Counted from the first letter of the stretch, positions 8,858 to 18,019 are shown. The stretch is 64,000 bases of DNA from Deltaproteobacteria bacterium (GCA_021848385.1 JAJZUQ010000001.1:124001-188000), one strand, 5' to 3'. Numbers and translations are program-made. The notes: generated by a model from the sequence alone, not told the origin.

Positions 8858-9871
8858 GTGCTCATTGTGATGAACCACAAGGCGGGGCCGAAACAGATCG
8901 AGGCGGTGACCATGGCAGTGGAGGCCATGGGTCTTACGGCGGCACCTATTCCGGGAAGCGAGCGAACCGCCATCGGGGTTCTGGGTAACAAAGGGTACGT
9001 GGATGACACCAATATCCGGGACCTACCTGGTGTCCAGGAGGTGATTCACGTTTCCAAGCCGTACAAGCTGGTTTCCCGCGATTTTCATCCCCGGCCTACC
9101 ATCGTGAAAGTCGGGGGAGTGGAAATCGGTGAAGGGAAGCGGCCGGTGGTGGTGGCGGGCCCCTGTGCGGTGGAGAGCGAGGAGCAGATTCTGAAGACCG
9201 CCCGGGCGGTGAAGAAGGCGGGAGCCGACCTGCTGCGGGGGGGTGCCTTCAAGCCGCGCACCGGACCCCATACCTTCCAGGGACTGCGGGAAGAAGGACT
9301 GAGACTTCTTGCCCTTGCCCGTGAGGCGACCGGCCTCCCCATCGTCACCGAAGTGATGAGCCCGGACAATGTGGGGCTGGTGGCTGAATACGCCGATCTG
9401 CTCCAGGTTGGCGCGCGGAACATGCAGAATTTCGACCTGCTGCGGGAACTGGGGAAAATCCGCAAGCCGGTCCTGCTGAAGCGGGGGATGAGCGCCACTA
9501 TCGAGGAGTTTCTGGCGGCGGCGGAGTATGTGCTGGCGGAAGGTAACCATCAGGTGATCCTCTGCGAACGGGGGATCCGCACCTTCGAGACGGCTACCCG
9601 TAATACCCTCGATCTGGCGGTAGTGCCGCTGGTGAAGGAGTTGTCCCACCTGCCGATTATGGTGGACCCGTCCCATGCCACCGGTAAACGGAGCCTGGTC
9701 GCCCCCATGTCCAAGGCAGCACTGGTGGCCGGTGCCCACGGCATCCTCGTTGAGGTGCACCCGGAACCGGAAAAAGCGCTCTCTGACGGACCCCAGTCCC
9801 TCACCTTTGCCGGCTTCGACCGGCTTATGGAAGAGGTGACCAGGCTGAACGCGTTTCTGGGATTCAAGTAG
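8858..9871 (+). CDS. aroF: 3-deoxy-7-phosphoheptulonate (DAHP) synthase, type I-beta with regulatory N-domain
   Basis: 337 residues from a GTG preceded by GGAGG at 5 bases (upstream in-frame ATG at 8804 lacks such a site). Residues 1-70 form the ferredoxin-like regulatory domain typical of Thermotoga-type enzymes (MLIVMNHKAGPKQIEAVT). The barrel carries VAGPCAVES, RGGAFKPRTGPHTFQG, the KRGMSATIEE lysine region and MVDPSHATGKR metal and phosphate ligands. The enzyme joins phosphoenolpyruvate and erythrose 4-phosphate as the first shikimate step. Feedback control through the N-domain is likely by family knowledge. It has its own promoter and is not in an aromatic operon here. Confidence 0.95.
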   Translation: MLIVMNHKAGPKQIEAVTMAVEAMGLTAAPIPGSERTAIGVLGNKGYVDDTNIRDLPGVQEVIHVSKPYKLVSRDFHPRPTIVKVGGVEIGEGKRPVVVAGPCAVESEEQILKTARAVKKAGADLLRGGAFKPRTGPHTFQGLREEGLRLLALAREATGLPIVTEVMSPDNVGLVAEYADLLQVGARNMQNFDLLRELGKIRKPVLLKRGMSATIEEFLAAAEYVLAEGNHQVILCERGIRTFETATRNTLDLAVVPLVKELSHLPIMVDPSHATGKRSLVAPMSKAALVAGAHGILVEVHPEPEKALSDGPQSLTFAGFDRLMEEVTRLNAFLGFK

Positions 9872-9893
9872 CTAATCCCAATCCTGATTCGTG

Positions 9894-9956
9894 CATGAGG
9901 GAGACGGTGTTTTTTTGCGGGACTCTTTGCTCCATGAGAGCCCCCGCTGCCTCATG
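9894..9956 (+). other. Nested inverted repeats, possible structured RNA or terminator
   Basis: CATGAGG (9894) pairs with CCTCATG (9950), GCGGG (9917) with CCCGC (9943) and CTCT (9923) with AGAG (9937), all nested. A T7 run interrupts the left arm at 9910. It lies 22 bases after the DAHP synthase stop codon, so a 3'-end structure is the simplest reading; no family is recognised. Confidence 0.45.
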
Positions 9957-9999
9957 GAACCCTTTTGAGAGCGGGGAAGGTTGAGGCGTAATTAGCCCC

Positions 10000-10028
10000 T
10001 TGCATTAAAGGTGGCCCGGCGCTACAAT
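10000..10028 (+). promoter_or_regulatory. Promoter of the probable 6S RNA
   Basis: TTGCAT, 17 bases, TACAAT. Only three -35 bases match, but the -10 is good and the predicted start near 10036 falls exactly where the long closing stem of the downstream RNA begins. Confidence 0.45.
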
Positions 10029-10035
10029 GGTTTCC

Positions 10036-10222
10036 ACATAACCGGTTTCTCTCTGCCATGTGCGTGAGGCTGCAATGCCCAGGCGGAATACTCATTTGTT
10101 CGGGGGTCTTGATCGATCGTGGTGTGCTGCCCCTTTGCGGGACTTGCCTGAAGCGATACAGAGACGCCCACGTGTTAGGGAACTCGCTCGGAGGCCCTTA
10201 AGCTAACGGCATGGTGGAGAGA
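10036..10222 (+). ncRNA. ssrS: Probable 6S RNA
   Basis: There is no ORF here, but a 12-bp closing stem (CTCTCTGCCATG at 10049 with CATGGTGGAGAG at 10210, two G-U pairs) encloses about 150 bases that can fold into a long rod with loops. A promoter precedes it and a strong terminator follows directly, giving a transcript of about 185 nt, the size of 6S RNA. 6S RNA mimics an open promoter and sequesters the sigma-70 polymerase. The identification rests on size, end-to-end pairing and gene-like signals, not on a family match, so another structured RNA is possible. Confidence 0.5.
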
Positions 10223-10226
10223 GTTG

Positions 10227-10257
10227 AAAAAGAGGGCTGGATATCCAGCCCTCTTTT
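10227..10257 (+). terminator. Rho-independent terminator after the probable 6S RNA
   Basis: AAAAAGAGGGCTGG, ATAT, CCAGCCCTCTTTT: a perfect stem with a T-run, 6 bases after the closing stem of the RNA. Confidence 0.9.
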
Positions 10258-10276
10258 CTATATGAAGGCTGGTTTC

Positions 10277-11131
10277 ATGGGGGACTACATGGGAAGGGTG
10301 CTCATCGGGGTAATCGTGCTGCTGGGACTGGCGGGTGTTGCGGTAGCTGCCGGGGGGGTGAAGGGGCAACTGGCGGCGGGGACGTTGATACGCGACCGGC
10401 TCCGGGACGGCACGCCCGGTCCCGAACTGGTGGTGATCCCTGCCGGCAGCTTCAGGATGGGGGCCATCCACGGCGGTGGCGACCCGGACGAGAAACCGGT
10501 GCATGCGGTGACCATCCCCCGCCACTTTGCCATGGGACGTTACGAAGTTACCTTTGCCGAATATGACCGGTTCTGCCAGGCCACCGGTCGCGAGAAACCG
10601 AAGGATGGCCGGCGCTGGTTCCCCTTTTCCAACTGGGGGCGGGATCGCCGTCCGGTGATGAATGTCACCTGGGACGATGCGGTGGCCTATACCCGGTGGC
10701 TCTCCGGGCAGACCGGGCAGCGGTATCGCCTCCCCAGCGAGTCGGAGTGGGAATATGCGGCGCGGGGTGGAAGCGAGGAGCGTTACTGGTGGGGGTTTGG
10801 CGTTGGAGAGAATCGTGCCAACTGCAAAGGGTGCGGCAGTGCGTGGGACAACAAGAAGACCGCTCCGGTCGGCTCCTTTGGCGCCAACCCCTTTGGCTTG
10901 TTTGACACCGCCGGCAATGTGTGGGAGTGGTGCCAGGATACCTGGCACGAGAGTTACGAAGGTGCACCTGCAAATGGAAAAGCCTGGGAGGGTGGAGAGG
11001 ACAAGCGGCGTGTGCAGCGGGGGGGCTCTTTCGGGAGCAAACCGCGCTATATCCGCTCTTCCGCTCGTGGCCGGGGGAACCCCGATGGCCGCTATGTCTA
11101 TCTCGGCCTGCGGGTGCTGCGGGAATTATAG
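10277..11131 (+). CDS. Formylglycine-generating-enzyme-like (SUMF1/EgtB fold) exported protein
   Basis: 284 residues from the ATG at 10277 (AAGG 9 bases before; an ATG at 10289 is an alternative, and an ATG at 10262 lies almost on the terminator). A signal peptide or membrane anchor (LIGVIVLLGLAGVAVAA) precedes a single FGE-sulfatase domain with PAGSFRMG, PVHAVTI, RYEVTFAEYDRFC, NVTWDDAVAYTRWLSG, RLPSESEWEYAARGG, GNVWEWCQDTW and RGGSF. The fold is used for sulfatase activation, hydroxylation and other oxidations, but many bacterial members are uncharacterised, and no sulfatase gene is nearby. The role is therefore open. Confidence 0.8.
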   Translation: MGDYMGRVLIGVIVLLGLAGVAVAAGGVKGQLAAGTLIRDRLRDGTPGPELVVIPAGSFRMGAIHGGGDPDEKPVHAVTIPRHFAMGRYEVTFAEYDRFCQATGREKPKDGRRWFPFSNWGRDRRPVMNVTWDDAVAYTRWLSGQTGQRYRLPSESEWEYAARGGSEERYWWGFGVGENRANCKGCGSAWDNKKTAPVGSFGANPFGLFDTAGNVWEWCQDTWHESYEGAPANGKAWEGGEDKRRVQRGGSFGSKPRYIRSSARGRGNPDGRYVYLGLRVLREL

Positions 11132-11195
11132 CCTGAATCTATGTGGTCTGATGCCCGCTCCGCTAGACTTTCAACCAGGAGAAGGAAACTGCTTC

Positions 11196-13016
11196 ATGCC
11201 GGGAACACCCCTTGAAACCCTCCGCACCGTCTTTGGCTACCATGCCTTCCGTCCTCACCAGGAGGAGATCATCGCAGGAGTGATCCGGGGGGAGGACAGC
11301 TTCGTCCTGATGCCGACCGGTGGCGGCAAGTCCCTCTGCTACCAGATTCCCGCCCTGCACCGCCCGGGTGTAGCACTGGTGGTTTCACCCCTCATATCCC
11401 TCATGAAGGACCAGGTGGATGCCCTCCAAGCCAACGGCGTCCGGGCGGAGTTTTACAACTCTTCCCTCGCGGAACGTGAAGCGCAACGGGTATTGGCCAG
11501 GCTGCACCAGGGTGATCTTGACCTCCTCTACGTCGCACCGGAACGGCTTATGGGGGAGTCCTTTCTGGAACGGCTCAAGGATATCCCCATCTCTCTCTTC
11601 GCCATCGACGAGGCCCATTGCGTCTCCCAGTGGGGGCACGATTTCCGTCCTGACTACGTCCAGCTCGGCCGCCTGCGGGAGCTCTTTCCGCGGGTGCCAC
11701 TCCTCGCCCTCACCGCCACCGCCGACTCCCAGACCCGCACCGATATCATCCGCCGCCTTGGGCTGACCCAAGCCACCTGTCACGTCACCGGTTTCGACCG
11801 TCCCAACATCCGTTATACCGTCGTGGACAAACAGAAGCCGTTCAACCAGCTCCTGGCATTCCTGGCAGGCCGCCCTCCCGAAGACGCGGGGATCGTCTAT
11901 GCCCTTTCCCGCAAGCGGGTGGAGGAGGTGGCAGGTCGTCTGGTCGCGGCCGGGATCGCCGCCGCTCCCTACCATGCCGGACTGGGGGACGGGGAGCGGA
12001 GCAGGGTCCAGGAGGCCTTCCAGCGCGACGAGCTACGGGTGGTGGTGGCCACGGTCGCCTTCGGCATGGGGATCGATAAGCCCAATGTCAGATTCGTGGT
12101 CCACTACGACATCCCCAAGAATATCGAGAGTTATTATCAAGAGACCGGCAGAGCAGGACGGGACGGCCTTCCCGCCGAGGCCCTCCTCCTGTTCGGTTAT
12201 GGGGATATCGTCGTTGCCCGCGGCCTCATCGAAAACGGCGGAAATCCGGAACAGAACCGGATCGAACTCCAGAAGCTCAACGCCATGGTCGGCTTCGCCG
12301 AGGCGGTGACCTGCCGGCGCCGGGTGCTCCTCGGCTATTTTAGCGAGTCGCTGGGGGAGGATTGCGGGAACTGCGACGTCTGCCTCGACCCGCCTGAGCG
12401 CTTCGATGCGACGGAAGAGGCGCAAAAGGCACTTTCCTGTGTCTATCGGGTCGGCCAGCGCTTCGGCATGGGGCATGTGATCGATGTACTGCGCGGCTCC
12501 CGCAGCCAGCGGCTGCTTCAGCTGGGGCACGACCGGCTTTCCACCTACGGTATCGGCAGGGAGCTTTCTTCCGAGGTCTGGGGGGGAGTGCTTCGCCAGC
12601 TGGTACACCTGGGGTATCTGGAACAGGACCTTGCCAGCTACGGCGTACTGAAGCTGACGGCGGCGGCCCGGCCCCTCCTGCGCGGTGAAGAACGGCTGCA
12701 TCTGGCGCGCCCCCGTGAAAAGCCTGTTACACCCGTCAAGCCTCCCCGGCGTGCGGCGGGCAATATCGCGTATGATGAAGGGCTGTTCCAGTCTCTGCGT
12801 TCCCTTCGCAAGGAGCTGGCGGACACGGCCGGGGTCCCCCCCTTCGTGATCTTCGGTGATGCCACGCTGATAGAGATGGCAGCCTTCCGGCCGACGGACG
12901 CGGAGTCGCTGCTCAGGATCAACGGCGTTGGGAACCACAAGCTCGGTCGATACGGCGGGGCGTTTCTGGAGGTGCTGCGCGGCTATGGGGGTGCTATGCC
13001 GGGAAGGGAGCGGTGA
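11196..13016 (+). CDS. recQ: ATP-dependent DNA helicase RecQ
   Basis: 606 residues from the ATG at 11196 (AGGAGAAGGA upstream), close to E. coli RecQ in length. A longer in-frame extension to 10662 overlaps the previous gene and is not used. Motifs run in order: FRPHQEEII, Walker A MPTGGGKSLC, DEAH box IDEAHCVSQWGHDFRPDY, ALTATAD, YHAGLGDGERSRVQ, VATVAFGMGIDKPNVRFVVH, QETGRAGRDG. They are followed by the RecQ zinc cluster (CxxC ending EDCGNCDVCLD), winged helix and an HRDC domain near the end. It unwinds DNA 3' to 5' in recombination and fork repair. Confidence 0.97.
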   Translation: MPGTPLETLRTVFGYHAFRPHQEEIIAGVIRGEDSFVLMPTGGGKSLCYQIPALHRPGVALVVSPLISLMKDQVDALQANGVRAEFYNSSLAEREAQRVLARLHQGDLDLLYVAPERLMGESFLERLKDIPISLFAIDEAHCVSQWGHDFRPDYVQLGRLRELFPRVPLLALTATADSQTRTDIIRRLGLTQATCHVTGFDRPNIRYTVVDKQKPFNQLLAFLAGRPPEDAGIVYALSRKRVEEVAGRLVAAGIAAAPYHAGLGDGERSRVQEAFQRDELRVVVATVAFGMGIDKPNVRFVVHYDIPKNIESYYQETGRAGRDGLPAEALLLFGYGDIVVARGLIENGGNPEQNRIELQKLNAMVGFAEAVTCRRRVLLGYFSESLGEDCGNCDVCLDPPERFDATEEAQKALSCVYRVGQRFGMGHVIDVLRGSRSQRLLQLGHDRLSTYGIGRELSSEVWGGVLRQLVHLGYLEQDLASYGVLKLTAAARPLLRGEERLHLARPREKPVTPVKPPRRAAGNIAYDEGLFQSLRSLRKELADTAGVPPFVIFGDATLIEMAAFRPTDAESLLRINGVGNHKLGRYGGAFLEVLRGYGGAMPGRER

Positions 13017-13115
13017 CGATGGCGACGGCACATGCGCGGCCGGGTGTTCCCAGGGGGGGGAAAGCTGCGTTCCGCAAGGTTCCGTGTGTGACCGACGGAA
13101 TGCTTTCCTCCATGA

Positions 13116-14333
13116 TTATGCCCGGGATACCTCGCGCAGGATTGCCGTGAACATGGTTTTGTTGGCGGCCCGGGATACAGAGAGGGCGATTTCCACGGAA
13201 GTTGAGTCCCCGCGCCGGTTCTGGAAGCGGTGGAATGTGGTTTCTCCCGCGCCGCCGCCGTGCCCCTCCCGAAGGAATTTCTGTACACCCTTCTCCATGT
13301 CGCTACCATCCACCAGGAATCCGTAGATTTTTTCCCCGAGCAGTTCCTGCCTGCTGAGACCGAACAACCGCTCTGCCTCCTGGTTGGCGATGACGATCTT
13401 GCCGTCTTCCATGAAGGTGACGATGGCGGAGTGGGCCATCTCGATCATACCCCGGTAGCGCTCTTCCGATTCCTGCCGCTGGAGGGTCTTGTGTTCCAGT
13501 TCTTCCATCATGGCATTGAAGGCGCCGGCCAGCTGTCCCAGCTCGTCGTTGGACTTCTGGGGAATCCTTTCGTCGAACCTGCCGGTCCGGGTGACCCGGC
13601 TGATGGTGGCTGACACAAGGGTGACCGGATCGATGACGGTGCGGCGGATGAGGGTTCCCATGATCAGGATGATAATGAAGAAGATGACGACGCGATAGAG
13701 AAGTTCGAGTTCCAGATTGAAGCCTATTTCCCGGTAGAGGTCGGCCATGGGGATAGTTACGGAGACCGCCCCTATTACCTCGCCGATTTTGTACCCATAG
13801 GAGTAGTGCCCGCGGGGAAAGCGTGCCTTGACGAAAGAAGGAGCGCTGTCGTAATCGCCGTGGCATTCGAGACAGGATTTTTCCGCGACCATGGGGAGCA
13901 TGTAGCGAAATGCCTCCTGTCCGCTTACCTTGATGACCCGGTAGGTTTCACCCCCATCTTTGCTGGCGAAAATCCGCAGCTGGGCAGTTTCGTAATTATC
14001 CGGACGATTCTCGGGGTTGCGGTAGCGCAGTGACACCTGGCGGACGTAGTACTTGCTGCCGCTGGTAATCCGTTTTGCCACCCGAGTCGCCACCACCTGG
14101 GGGACGAGAGCGTAGTTTTTATCCGCTTCCCCCCGGACGACGCTGGACATATAATCCCTGGTTTCGATGATCTGGCGTGCGAAGCTGCGGGCATTGTCCA
14201 CCGCTACCTTGAGGATCAGCGCCTGCTGCCGGCGGTAGGTCAGGAATGCGGCTGCGAGAAGGAGAGCGATGAGGAGCAGGGACATGATAATATTGAATTT
14301 GGTCCTGATATGCAGGTCGCGGAACCTGGGCAT
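13116..14333 (-). CDS. Membrane sensor: c-type-heme (DUF3365) domain, HAMP and PAS, with no output domain
   Basis: 405 residues from the ATG at 14333 (GGAGG 5 bases before; the TTG at 14345 is rejected). It has a first membrane helix (IMSLLLIALLLAAAFL), then a periplasmic DUF3365/Tll0287-like domain with the heme motif CLECH near residue 150, a second helix (VVIFFIIILIMGTLI), HAMP (about 225-275), and a PAS domain (EERYRGMIEMAHSAIV...) to the end. Such proteins usually continue into a histidine kinase or a cyclase; this one stops after the PAS. It could signal through a partner or be truncated. There is no sign of a kinase in the 100 bases downstream. Confidence 0.8.
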   Translation of the reverse strand: MPRFRDLHIRTKFNIIMSLLLIALLLAAAFLTYRRQQALILKVAVDNARSFARQIIETRDYMSSVVRGEADKNYALVPQVVATRVAKRITSGSKYYVRQVSLRYRNPENRPDNYETAQLRIFASKDGGETYRVIKVSGQEAFRYMLPMVAEKSCLECHGDYDSAPSFVKARFPRGHYSYGYKIGEVIGAVSVTIPMADLYREIGFNLELELLYRVVIFFIIILIMGTLIRRTVIDPVTLVSATISRVTRTGRFDERIPQKSNDELGQLAGAFNAMMEELEHKTLQRQESEERYRGMIEMAHSAIVTFMEDGKIVIANQEAERLFGLSRQELLGEKIYGFLVDGSDMEKGVQKFLREGHGGGAGETTFHRFQNRRGDSTSVEIALSVSRAANKTMFTAILREVSRA

Positions 14334-14345
14334 GCCGGCCTCCAA

Positions 14346-14670
14346 CGGGGCGATTTCCCAGCTAGTATAGCCGGTGTGGTTTCGACCGCAAGTAAAAAGG
14401 TGGGGGTACGGATTCAGGTTCTAAGGCCCTCTTGACGAGGTCAGGGCGATGATCCAGCCGGCCGGCATGGTGAATGGGGCGCCATGTTCCCATCGCGGAA
14501 TGTTACGTGAAATCAGCCGGTTTACCTCGGTATTGGAGCAAAAGGGCCGCCTGGCAAGGATAAAATTCCTTTTCTTGGGGGAGATTTTGTGGTACCGTGC
14601 GGTGCTCTGGAATCCGCATGTCGCCTTCCGCCGCTCCTGCTGTTAACTTACCGGAAAAAAGCGTTAAATT
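14346..14670. other. Spacer before parA without a recognised gene
   Basis: The spacer between the divergent heme-PAS and parA genes has an open frame of 65 codons on the plus strand (14449-14646), but no ribosome site or family resemblance. It presumably holds the promoters of both neighbours; I could not pick one with confidence. Confidence 0.4.
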
Positions 14671-15444
14671 ATGGCTAAAGTGATTTGTATCGCCAATCAG
14701 AAGGGGGGGGTGGGGAAGACAACCACCTCGGTCAATCTTTCCGCTTCACTTGCTGCCGCGGAAAGGAAGACTCTCCTTATCGACATGGACCCACAGGGGA
14801 ACGCCAGCAGTGGTGTCGGTGTGGACAAGGAGGGGCTGGCGGAAACGGTCTACGACATCCTCATCAATGAGACCGATCCGGCCGGTGCCATCATCCCGAC
14901 CGGATTTGCCGGCCTCGATCTCCTGCCTGCCACTTCCGACCTGGCGGGGGCTGAACTGGAACTGGTGGCGGCGATGGCGCGGGAACTCAAGCTCAAGCAC
15001 GCACTGGAAACGTTCCGCGACAGGTACGACTACATCATCATTGACTGCCCCCCCTCGCTCAACCTCCTGACCATTAATTCCCTGACGGCTGCCGATTCGG
15101 TTCTGATCCCCCTGCAATGTGAATTCTATGCCATGGAGGGGCTGTCCCAGATACTCAACACCATTCGACTTGTTCAAAAGGGGCTGAATTCGGCCCTCAA
15201 AATAGAAGGAATACTCCTCACCATGTACGATGCCCGGAATAATCTCTCCCGTCAGGTCAGCGAGGAGATTAAAACCCATTTCCCCCGGGAAATCTTTGCC
15301 ACCGTAATTCCGCGCAATGTGAGGCTGTCCGAGGCGCCCAGTCACGGCAAGCCGATCATCCTCTATGATATCACGTCCCGGGGAGCCGCCAGTTATCTTG
15401 AGCTGGCCAAGGAAATCCTCAAGAAAGAGGAGAGCAATGGTTAA
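14671..15444 (+). CDS. parA: Chromosome partitioning ATPase ParA/Soj
   Basis: 257 residues. The deviant Walker A KGGVGKTT stands at residues 11-18, after MAKVICIANQ. Walker A' DMDPQGNASSG and YIIIDCPPSLN are present. Dimeric ATP-bound ParA coats DNA and is released by ParB-parS complexes, moving the origin region to the poles. The gene overlaps parB by 8 bases. In Geobacter relatives parAB stands directly before the F1-ATPase genes, as here. Confidence 0.97.
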   Translation: MAKVICIANQKGGVGKTTTSVNLSASLAAAERKTLLIDMDPQGNASSGVGVDKEGLAETVYDILINETDPAGAIIPTGFAGLDLLPATSDLAGAELELVAAMARELKLKHALETFRDRYDYIIIDCPPSLNLLTINSLTAADSVLIPLQCEFYAMEGLSQILNTIRLVQKGLNSALKIEGILLTMYDARNNLSRQVSEEIKTHFPREIFATVIPRNVRLSEAPSHGKPIILYDITSRGAASYLELAKEILKKEESNG

Positions 15445-16276
15445 GAAGACAGGCCTGGGAAAGGGAATGGCTGCCCTGCTGCCGGTAGCGGCGGAGGACA
15501 ACAGGAATTATTTCTCCTGTCCCATAGAAGAAATACGTCCGAACAAGGGCCAGCCGCGCAAGACCTTTGTGCCGGAGAAGCTGGAAGAGCTGGCGGCGTC
15601 CATCCGCGAAAAGGGAATTATCCAGCCCCTGGTGGTGCGCAAGAAGGCCGACCATTACGAGCTTATTGCAGGTGAGCGGCGCTGGCGCGCTGCCCAGAAG
15701 GCAGGTCTGCGGGACGTGCCGGTGGTCATCCAGGACGTGTCTGACGATACCGCGCTGGAGATGGCCCTCATCGAGAATATCCAGCGTGAGGACCTGAATG
15801 CGGTGGAAGAGGCTGAAGCCTATCATGCCTTGCTGGAGAAGTTCGAGCTCTCACAGGAGGAGCTGGCCAAAAGGGTTGGCAAGGAACGCTCCACCGTGGC
15901 TAACTCCCTGCGGCTTCTGAAGTTGCCGACCGAACTCAAGCGCGACATCGTGGAAGAGCGCCTTGCCATGGGGCATGCCCGCGCGCTTCTGGCCCTGGAT
16001 TCGCCGGAGCAGATGAAGCAGGCCCGGGAGGAGGTTCTCAAGAGGGAGCTGACAGTCCGGGAGACGGAAAACCTGGTCAAGCGGCTTAAGGCCAACCGGC
16101 CTGTCAAGGTGCCGCCGAAACCCGATCCCCACGTCACCGATCTGGAGGAGCAGTTGAAGCGGCACTTCAAGGCCAGGGTCGCTATCCGCCAGAGCGGCAA
16201 GAAGGGGAAGATCGAGATATTCTATACCTCTCCGGTCGAGCTTGACCGTCTCCTCGATATCCTGAAAAGACAATAA
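15437..16276 (+). CDS. parB: Chromosome partitioning protein ParB
   Basis: 279 residues from the ATG inside the parA stop (GAGGAGAG upstream). It has the N-terminal GLGKG ParA-contact segment, ParB/sulfiredoxin CTPase motifs (IRPNKGQPRKTF, LVVRKK, ELIAGERRWRAAQKAG, ALIENIQREDLN), then a helix-turn-helix (SQEELAKRVGKERSTVANSLRLLKLP) and a C-terminal dimer domain. It binds parS sites and slides as a CTP clamp. No convincing parS site was found nearby. Confidence 0.97.
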   Translation: MVKKTGLGKGMAALLPVAAEDNRNYFSCPIEEIRPNKGQPRKTFVPEKLEELAASIREKGIIQPLVVRKKADHYELIAGERRWRAAQKAGLRDVPVVIQDVSDDTALEMALIENIQREDLNAVEEAEAYHALLEKFELSQEELAKRVGKERSTVANSLRLLKLPTELKRDIVEERLAMGHARALLALDSPEQMKQAREEVLKRELTVRETENLVKRLKANRPVKVPPKPDPHVTDLEEQLKRHFKARVAIRQSGKKGKIEIFYTSPVELDRLLDILKRQ

Positions 16277-16324
16277 TTCCTTCTCCAGAGTCGGTGATGT
16301 GCGGCGGCAAGGTGTATAAAAAAC

Positions 16325-16353
16325 TTGACATCGCACGTAACGTGTGATAGCTA
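16325..16353 (+). promoter_or_regulatory. Candidate promoter of the ATP synthase operon
   Basis: A perfect TTGACA, 17 bases, TAGCTA, 81 bases before the first atp gene in the 157-base parB-atp spacer. Confidence 0.55.
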
Positions 16354-16433
16354 TCCTAAGCTTTTAGTCCGGAGGTCCGCAGCTGGGCACCGGATTGAAT
16401 ACTGTATACAAAAGAACGACATGAGGTGGCAGG

Positions 16434-16859
16434 GTGATTAATCTAGATTTGACCTTCATTATCCAGCTGGTCAACTTCCTGGTGCTGGTACTGATTCTGA
16501 ACATATTCCTGTACAAGCCGATCCGCCGGGTGCTGGCCGACCGTGCGACGGAACTCAACGGTGCCCGTGAGAGGGCCGCAGAGGTGGACAGGGACGTGCA
16601 GGAGAAGGTGGCCCTTTACGAAGCACGTCTGCGGGAAGGCAAGACCGCGGCGAACGGGGAGCGGGAGATTCTGAAAAAGGCTGCCCAGGCTGAGGAGTCG
16701 GCTGTTCTGGAGAAGGCCCGGAAGGAAGCCGCCGATACCCTGGCGACCATAAAGGAGAAGGTGGCCAAGGAGGCCGCCGATGCCAAGGAGCTGTTGCGTG
16801 AGCAGGCCCGTGGGCTCTCCCTCGAAATTTGCGAGAAAGTCCTTGGAAGGAGTCTGTAG
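16434..16859 (+). CDS. atpX: ATP synthase F0 subunit b' (atpX/atpF2 type)
   Basis: 141 residues from a GTG (AGGTGGCAGG upstream). One N-terminal membrane helix (FIIQLVNFLVLVLILNIFLY) is followed by KPIRRVLADR and a long Ala/Glu/Lys-rich coiled coil. It pairs with the b subunit encoded next to form the peripheral stalk. Two b-type genes in tandem are typical of Geobacter and of photosynthetic bacteria. Subunits a and c (atpB, atpE) are not in this window. Confidence 0.9.
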   Translation: MINLDLTFIIQLVNFLVLVLILNIFLYKPIRRVLADRATELNGARERAAEVDRDVQEKVALYEARLREGKTAANGEREILKKAAQAEESAVLEKARKEAADTLATIKEKVAKEAADAKELLREQARGLSLEICEKVLGRSL

Positions 16860-17480
16860 ATGATATGCCGTGAGCGGAATACCGGCTGGAAATCGTGGGT
16901 CATGGCGGCGGGAGTCTTCCTGCTGCTGGTTGGTCTGGCTGCGGCCGGTTTTGCCTCCGAAGGGGGAGAAGGTGCCCACCAGGGGGGCCATGCCGCTGCC
17001 CAGATGAAGGACTTCATGTGGAGGGTTATCGACTTTGCCGCCCTTTTCGTCCTGATTGCCTGGGGAGTGAAGAAGGCCGACGTCAAAGGTTCCCTTGCAG
17101 CACGTCAGGCGTCTATCCAGAAGGCACTTGAGGAAGCAGTCGCGGCCCGTGCCGAAGCGGAACGGAAATATGCCGAATACAGCGACCGGCTTGCCAAGGC
17201 TAACGCCGAGGTGGATGATATCTGCGCCGCCATCAAAAAAGAGGGTGAGCTGGAAAAAGAGCGCATTGTCGCCGAAGCAAAGCTGACCGCGGAGCGGATC
17301 AAAGAGCAGGCCAGAATGTCCGCCAATCAGGAAGTGGCGCGGGCACAGGCTGAGCTGAGGGGCGAGGCTGCACGGCTCGCTGTCCAGCTTGCGGAGCAGA
17401 CGCTCAGAGAGAAGATCAAGAAAGACGACCAGGATCGCCTGGTTGGCGAATATCTTACCAAGGTGGTGGAGTTACATTGA
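16860..17480 (+). CDS. atpF: ATP synthase F0 subunit b
   Basis: 206 residues; the ATG follows the previous stop codon without a gap. The protein has an unusual hydrophobic N-terminal segment that looks like a signal peptide ([20 protein letters not shown]), then Gly/His-rich residues, a membrane helix ([18 protein letters not shown]) and a long stalk coiled coil. A cleavable-looking leader before the membrane helix is seen in delta-proteobacterial b subunits and explains the length over the usual 156-165 residues. Confidence 0.92.
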   Translation: MICRERNTGWKSWVMAAGVFLLLVGLAAAGFASEGGEGAHQGGHAAAQMKDFMWRVIDFAALFVLIAWGVKKADVKGSLAARQASIQKALEEAVAARAEAERKYAEYSDRLAKANAEVDDICAAIKKEGELEKERIVAEAKLTAERIKEQARMSANQEVARAQAELRGEAARLAVQLAEQTLREKIKKDDQDRLVGEYLTKVVELH

Positions 17481-18019
17481 TCACGAATGCTATTGCACGA
17501 AGGTACGCCAAGGCGTTGGTGCAGCTGGCTGCTGAAGAGGGGGCTGTTGAGAAGTTCAACGGCGAACTCGCCCTCATCGCGACCATGCTTGAAGCCAGCC
17601 CCGAGCTTTCGGCCATTTTCAGCAACCCGGCCTACGGCGTAGAGGCGAAAAAAGAGATACTCAAGGATGTCATCGGCAAGGCAGGGCTCTCCACACTTGT
17701 GGGGAACTTTCTGCAGCTCCTTCTCGACCGGAGCCGGCTTGCCTTTCTCCCGCAGATAGCGGCCAGCTACAGCGTCCTTTCCGACGAGCTTTCCGGCATC
17801 ATCCGCCCGGTGCTTACCTCGGGTATGCAACTCGAAGCGGCACAGGTGGAAGAGATAAAGACGGCCCTTGCCCGTTCAACCGGCAAGCAGGTCGTGTTGC
17901 AGGTCGAGGTTGACCCGACCCTCATCGGTGGCGTGGTGACCAAGATCGGCGACAAGGTGTATGACGGCAGTGTACGGACCCAGTTAAACAGAATCGAAGA
18001 TATATTACAGAAGGGGTGA
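17477..18019 (+). CDS. atpH: ATP synthase F1 subunit delta
   Basis: 180 residues from a TTG that overlaps the atpF stop (TTGA). The sequence [18 protein letters not shown] and the C-terminal [25 protein letters not shown] are family signatures. It links the top of the alpha-beta hexamer to the b/b' stalk. Confidence 0.95.
   Translation: MITNAIARRYAKALVQLAAEEGAVEKFNGELALIATMLEASPELSAIFSNPAYGVEAKKEILKDVIGKAGLSTLVGNFLQLLLDRSRLAFLPQIAASYSVLSDELSGIIRPVLTSGMQLEAAQVEEIKTALARSTGKQVVLQVEVDPTLIGGVVTKIGDKVYDGSVRTQLNRIEDILQKG

Noticed and set aside
10662-11195. Longer start for RecQ
   Set aside because: It would overlap the FGE-like gene over most of its length; the family starts at MPGTPLETLR-like sequence, and a ribosome site precedes ATG 11196.
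14501-14512. parS-like TGTTACGTGAAA
   Set aside because: It lacks the central CACGTG of parS sites and has only one matching half.
14449-14646. 65-codon frame before parA
   Set aside because: No ribosome site, no family resemblance, and it lies in a regulatory spacer.
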